Below are positions 3,476 through 5,471 of a stretch of 5,471 bases of DNA, piece after piece. The position numbers and the translations under genes are program-made. How positions within the stretch are numbered: position 1 is the stretch's first letter; every line of letters begins with the position of its first letter. The notes below the pieces were generated by a model. That model was not told the DNA's origin and searched no databases. It saw only the letters and a list, made by a program, of their open reading frames with translations. The DNA comes from Nitrospinota bacterium. GTDB taxonomy: Bacteria > Nitrospinota_A > UBA7883. The stretch lies in NCBI GenBank assembly GCA_029880775.1, contig JAOUNV010000164.1, positions 1 to 5,471 of the forward strand, written 5' to 3'.

Positions 3476-5471
3476 TTACCCGGCGAGTTTCTCCCGGCAA
3501 CGTCCTATGAACCTGCATTCCACTCGTCGGCAAAACCCAACTTCCCGCTTCAGCCACTTCTCCATCGGCATCCCTTCCAATTGCCGCAGACCATTCGCCA
3601 TCCGCAAAGCTTTTGTGCGTATATCGGCCAAATCCTCTTTTGTGACACTCTCCAGCGAGGCATGGTTCCTCTTCTCCTTTAAATACACCACAGCCACATC
3701 TATCCTCTCCGCCCCCCTGGCCTCCATCAGGATCATCGCGTATAGCCTCACCTGGAAAAGGTACCGCCCTTCATCCGCCGGTCGACGGGAATATTTGTAG
3801 TCCACCAGATTCCACTTATCACCGTCATACCACAAGATGTCCGGCGCCCCATGGACTACCAGGTCCATATCATTCCCCACAAGTTTCATGGCAAGAGGAA
3901 TCTCTCTCATTATGGCGCTCGGGTCCACGGATCGTAGCCCCGCCAGCGGTTCGGCGGCGAAAGCTCCAGATATATCCCGCGCAGCCTTGTCCATGATCTT
4001 CTCCTCCTCTACCGCCAGCGCCATCCGGACCCTGCTCTCCATTCCGTCCGCCGAGACGCCCCTCCCCAGAGGCGCGGTTTCCAGGGCCTGATGCACAAGT
4101 GAGCCAAGAGCCATCATGCCACTATCCCTCGGCTCCCCCACCACTTCGGCGGAGACCTCCCTGGTATCTCCGATACTTTGGTGATAATACATTCTGGGAC
4201 AACGGTCGAAATCGGCCAGCTCCGTGACCGCGACTCGCAGGCATGCCCTTTGTGGCGCCCTCACAGGCTGCGCCTCTTTTGCAGATACAGGCGCAAAGCC
4301 GGAGGGCTCTATGCTTTCCAGGATGGCCCTGGCAAGCTGAGGCTCTGTCGCTATCGTTTCGCTGACCATCTTTACGCCTGCCCTCACGGGGGGAGTTTCC
4401 ATTTCCAGGTTCTCCTCGGCGCTGATGGTGTTTATCCATTTGAGCCAATCACCCCGTCCCTCGGCCGGGCCGCATAGCACCAGCCTGTCTCTGGCGCGGG
4501 TCACCGCCACATACAAAAGTCGCTTCAGCTCTTCGGTCCTATCCTCCTGCTCCGCCTTCCTGGCGGCGGCGTATATGGGACCCGACCACCACACTCCGGA
4601 AGCCAGGTCATGGGCCTTGAGCCCCAGCCCTGCCCTGGGAGAGAAAACCATGGCCCCTCCGGAGGCTGTCTGGGAGAAACCGAGGTCGCCTAAAAACACA
4701 ACGGGAAACTCTAGCCCTTTGCTCTGATGGACCGTCATCATTTTCACCACGTCCTCCTCAGCGGCGGCGATATCCGCTTTCGCCTCTTGCGGACCGGAGG
4801 CGATCATTGCGTCGAGCCGGGTGGTGAAGTTTACAAATCCCCTGGCCCAATCCTCTTCAAAGGTGCGAGCAAGCTCTATCAGCTTGAATATGTTCGCCAG
4901 CATTCTCTCCCCGTTATGTCGGCTCATCATCACTGCGCCGAACCCGGTCTGGTTAAGGATCAATTCCAGCAGCTCAGACACCCCCACCCTGTCCCACACC
5001 TTCCGCCATTGGGTGGACACGCGTATAAACTCCTCCAGCCAGAGTCTATCCTCACCGATGATGCGGTCCGGTATCTTATCCGGCTCCGTGGGCAAGGGTT
5101 CCGGCTCCAGGTTCCCTTCGTCATCGTGAAACAGCCTCAGGATCGTTTCATCCTTCAGGCCCACCAGCGGGGAGCGGAGCACGGAAACCAGCGCCAGCCT
5201 GTCCTCTGAGTGGCCGATGTAAAAAAGCATGTTGGCCAGGTCTTTGATCTCCTGACAATCGTAAAACCCCCTCCCCTTCACCACCTGGAAAGGTATCCCG
5301 ACGCGACGCATGGCCGCCTCGTTAATTTCATGATTAGAAAACGAGCGCAGCAGAAGCGCCATGTCGGAGTATCGCGCCGGGCGAGGCTTGCCATCGGCGC
5401 CCCCCACCATCACCTTTTCGGTCACCAGCCTTTTCATCTCCACGGCCACCGCATCCGCCTCCAATATCCGG
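3476..5471 (-). CDS. addA: AddA/UvrD-type helicase with C-terminal PD-(D/E)XK nuclease (N-terminus off right edge)
   Basis: The frame is open to the window edge, and 664 residues are visible. The TTG at 5464 is an internal Leu codon (counted as residue 1), not a start. The Walker A and Walker B motifs lie outside. Visible helicase parts: MALLLRSF (35-42), GIPFQVVKG (56-64), the UvrD-like motif MTVHQSKGLEFPVVFL (243-258) and motif VI LLYVAVTRARD (316-326). The stretch GLGLKAHD after motif V resembles AddA. The C-terminal third is a RecB-like nuclease with a complete active-site set: His458 in GSLVHQALE, Asp542 in APDILW, D-Y-K at 555-557, and QVRLY with Gln571 and Tyr575. Four cysteines (422 in RCP; 645, 650 and 656 near the C-terminus) look like an iron-sulfur cluster site. 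AddAB/RecBCD enzymes process double-strand breaks for recombination and degrade foreign DNA. The AddB partner is not in the window. The helicase-nuclease call is sure; AddA rather than another UvrD-nuclease fusion is less so. Confidence 0.85.
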   Translation of the reverse strand, partial: RILEADAVAVEMKRLVTEKVMVGGADGKPRPARYSDMALLLRSFSNHEINEAAMRRVGIPFQVVKGRGFYDCQEIKDLANMLFYIGHSEDRLALVSVLRSPLVGLKDETILRLFHDDEGNLEPEPLPTEPDKIPDRIIGEDRLWLEEFIRVSTQWRKVWDRVGVSELLELILNQTGFGAVMMSRHNGERMLANIFKLIELARTFEEDWARGFVNFTTRLDAMIASGPQEAKADIAAAEEDVVKMMTVHQSKGLEFPVVFLGDLGFSQTASGGAMVFSPRAGLGLKAHDLASGVWWSGPIYAAARKAEQEDRTEELKRLLYVAVTRARDRLVLCGPAEGRGDWLKWINTISAEENLEMETPPVRAGVKMVSETIATEPQLARAILESIEPSGFAPVSAKEAQPVRAPQRACLRVAVTELADFDRCPRMYYHQSIGDTREVSAEVVGEPRDSGMMALGSLVHQALETAPLGRGVSADGMESRVRMALAVEEEKIMDKAARDISGAFAAEPLAGLRSVDPSAIMREIPLAMKLVGNDMDLVVHGAPDILWYDGDKWNLVDYKYSRRPADEGRYLFQVRLYAMILMEARGAERIDVAVVYLKEKRNHASLESVTKEDLADIRTKALRMANGLRQLEGMPMEKWLKREVGFCRRVECRFIGRCREKLAG

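Noticed and set aside
4727..5209. 160-residue open frame on the plus strand opposite the helicase gene
   Set aside because: Rich in His, Gln and Leu with no motif; the minus-strand frame carries UvrD/AddA helicase sequence throughout.
5462..5464. TTG as the start of the helicase-nuclease gene
   Set aside because: The frame continues to the window edge and the protein lacks Walker A and B motifs, so this is an internal codon of a truncated view.
1..5471. CRISPR array, tRNA/rRNA genes, insertion sequence ends
   Set aside because: No regularly spaced repeat longer than the 20-bp array, no tRNA-like cloverleaf noticed, and no transposase or terminal inverted repeats seen on either strand.

Overview
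The window looks like an ordinary chromosomal segment of a Gram-negative (diderm, LPS-exporting) bacterium. The evidence is an LptE-type outer-membrane lipoprotein and a secreted alpha-2-macroglobulin-like protein. Coding sequence is fairly GC-rich and gene spacing is tight. I cannot assign a phylum from the sequence alone. The long form of HflX and the AddA-like helicase-nuclease would fit many proteobacteria-related or candidate lineages. I see no RNA genes, insertion sequences, prophage genes or CRISPR arrays.

Layout from left to right. (1) Positions 336 to 1, minus strand: the first 112 codons of a bacterial alpha-2-macroglobulin family protein with a signal peptide; the gene runs off the left edge. 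(2) Positions 337-735: an intergenic stretch of about 400 bp between divergent genes. It carries a perfect TATAAT box for the minus-strand gene, several small hairpins and, in its AT-rich right half, a set of 20-bp-spaced direct repeats. (3) Positions 736-3412, plus strand: a compact three-gene cluster. It holds a small receiver-like protein that lacks the phosphoacceptor aspartate, then lptE 4 bp downstream, then hflX. (4) Positions 3413-3475: a short convergent gap. (5) Positions 5471 to 3476, minus strand: the C-terminal 664 codons of an AddA/UvrD-type helicase fused to a RecB-like PD-(D/E)XK nuclease; the gene enters from the right edge.

The three plus-strand genes are probably co-transcribed, but they have no obvious shared pathway. 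LptE serves LPS transport to the outer membrane. HflX is a ribosome-associated GTPase. The receiver-like protein has no known target. The flanking minus-strand genes concern periplasmic protease defence (alpha-2-macroglobulin) and DNA double-strand-break processing (AddA-like).

The observations most worth a second look are the degenerate receiver protein, the 20-bp-period repeat array upstream of it, the hflX start (conserved-looking N-terminal sequence lies upstream of the first usual start codon, behind an ATA codon with a good Shine-Dalgarno), and the four-cysteine iron-sulfur signature in an AddA-like nuclease. I found no clear case for a completely new multi-gene system.
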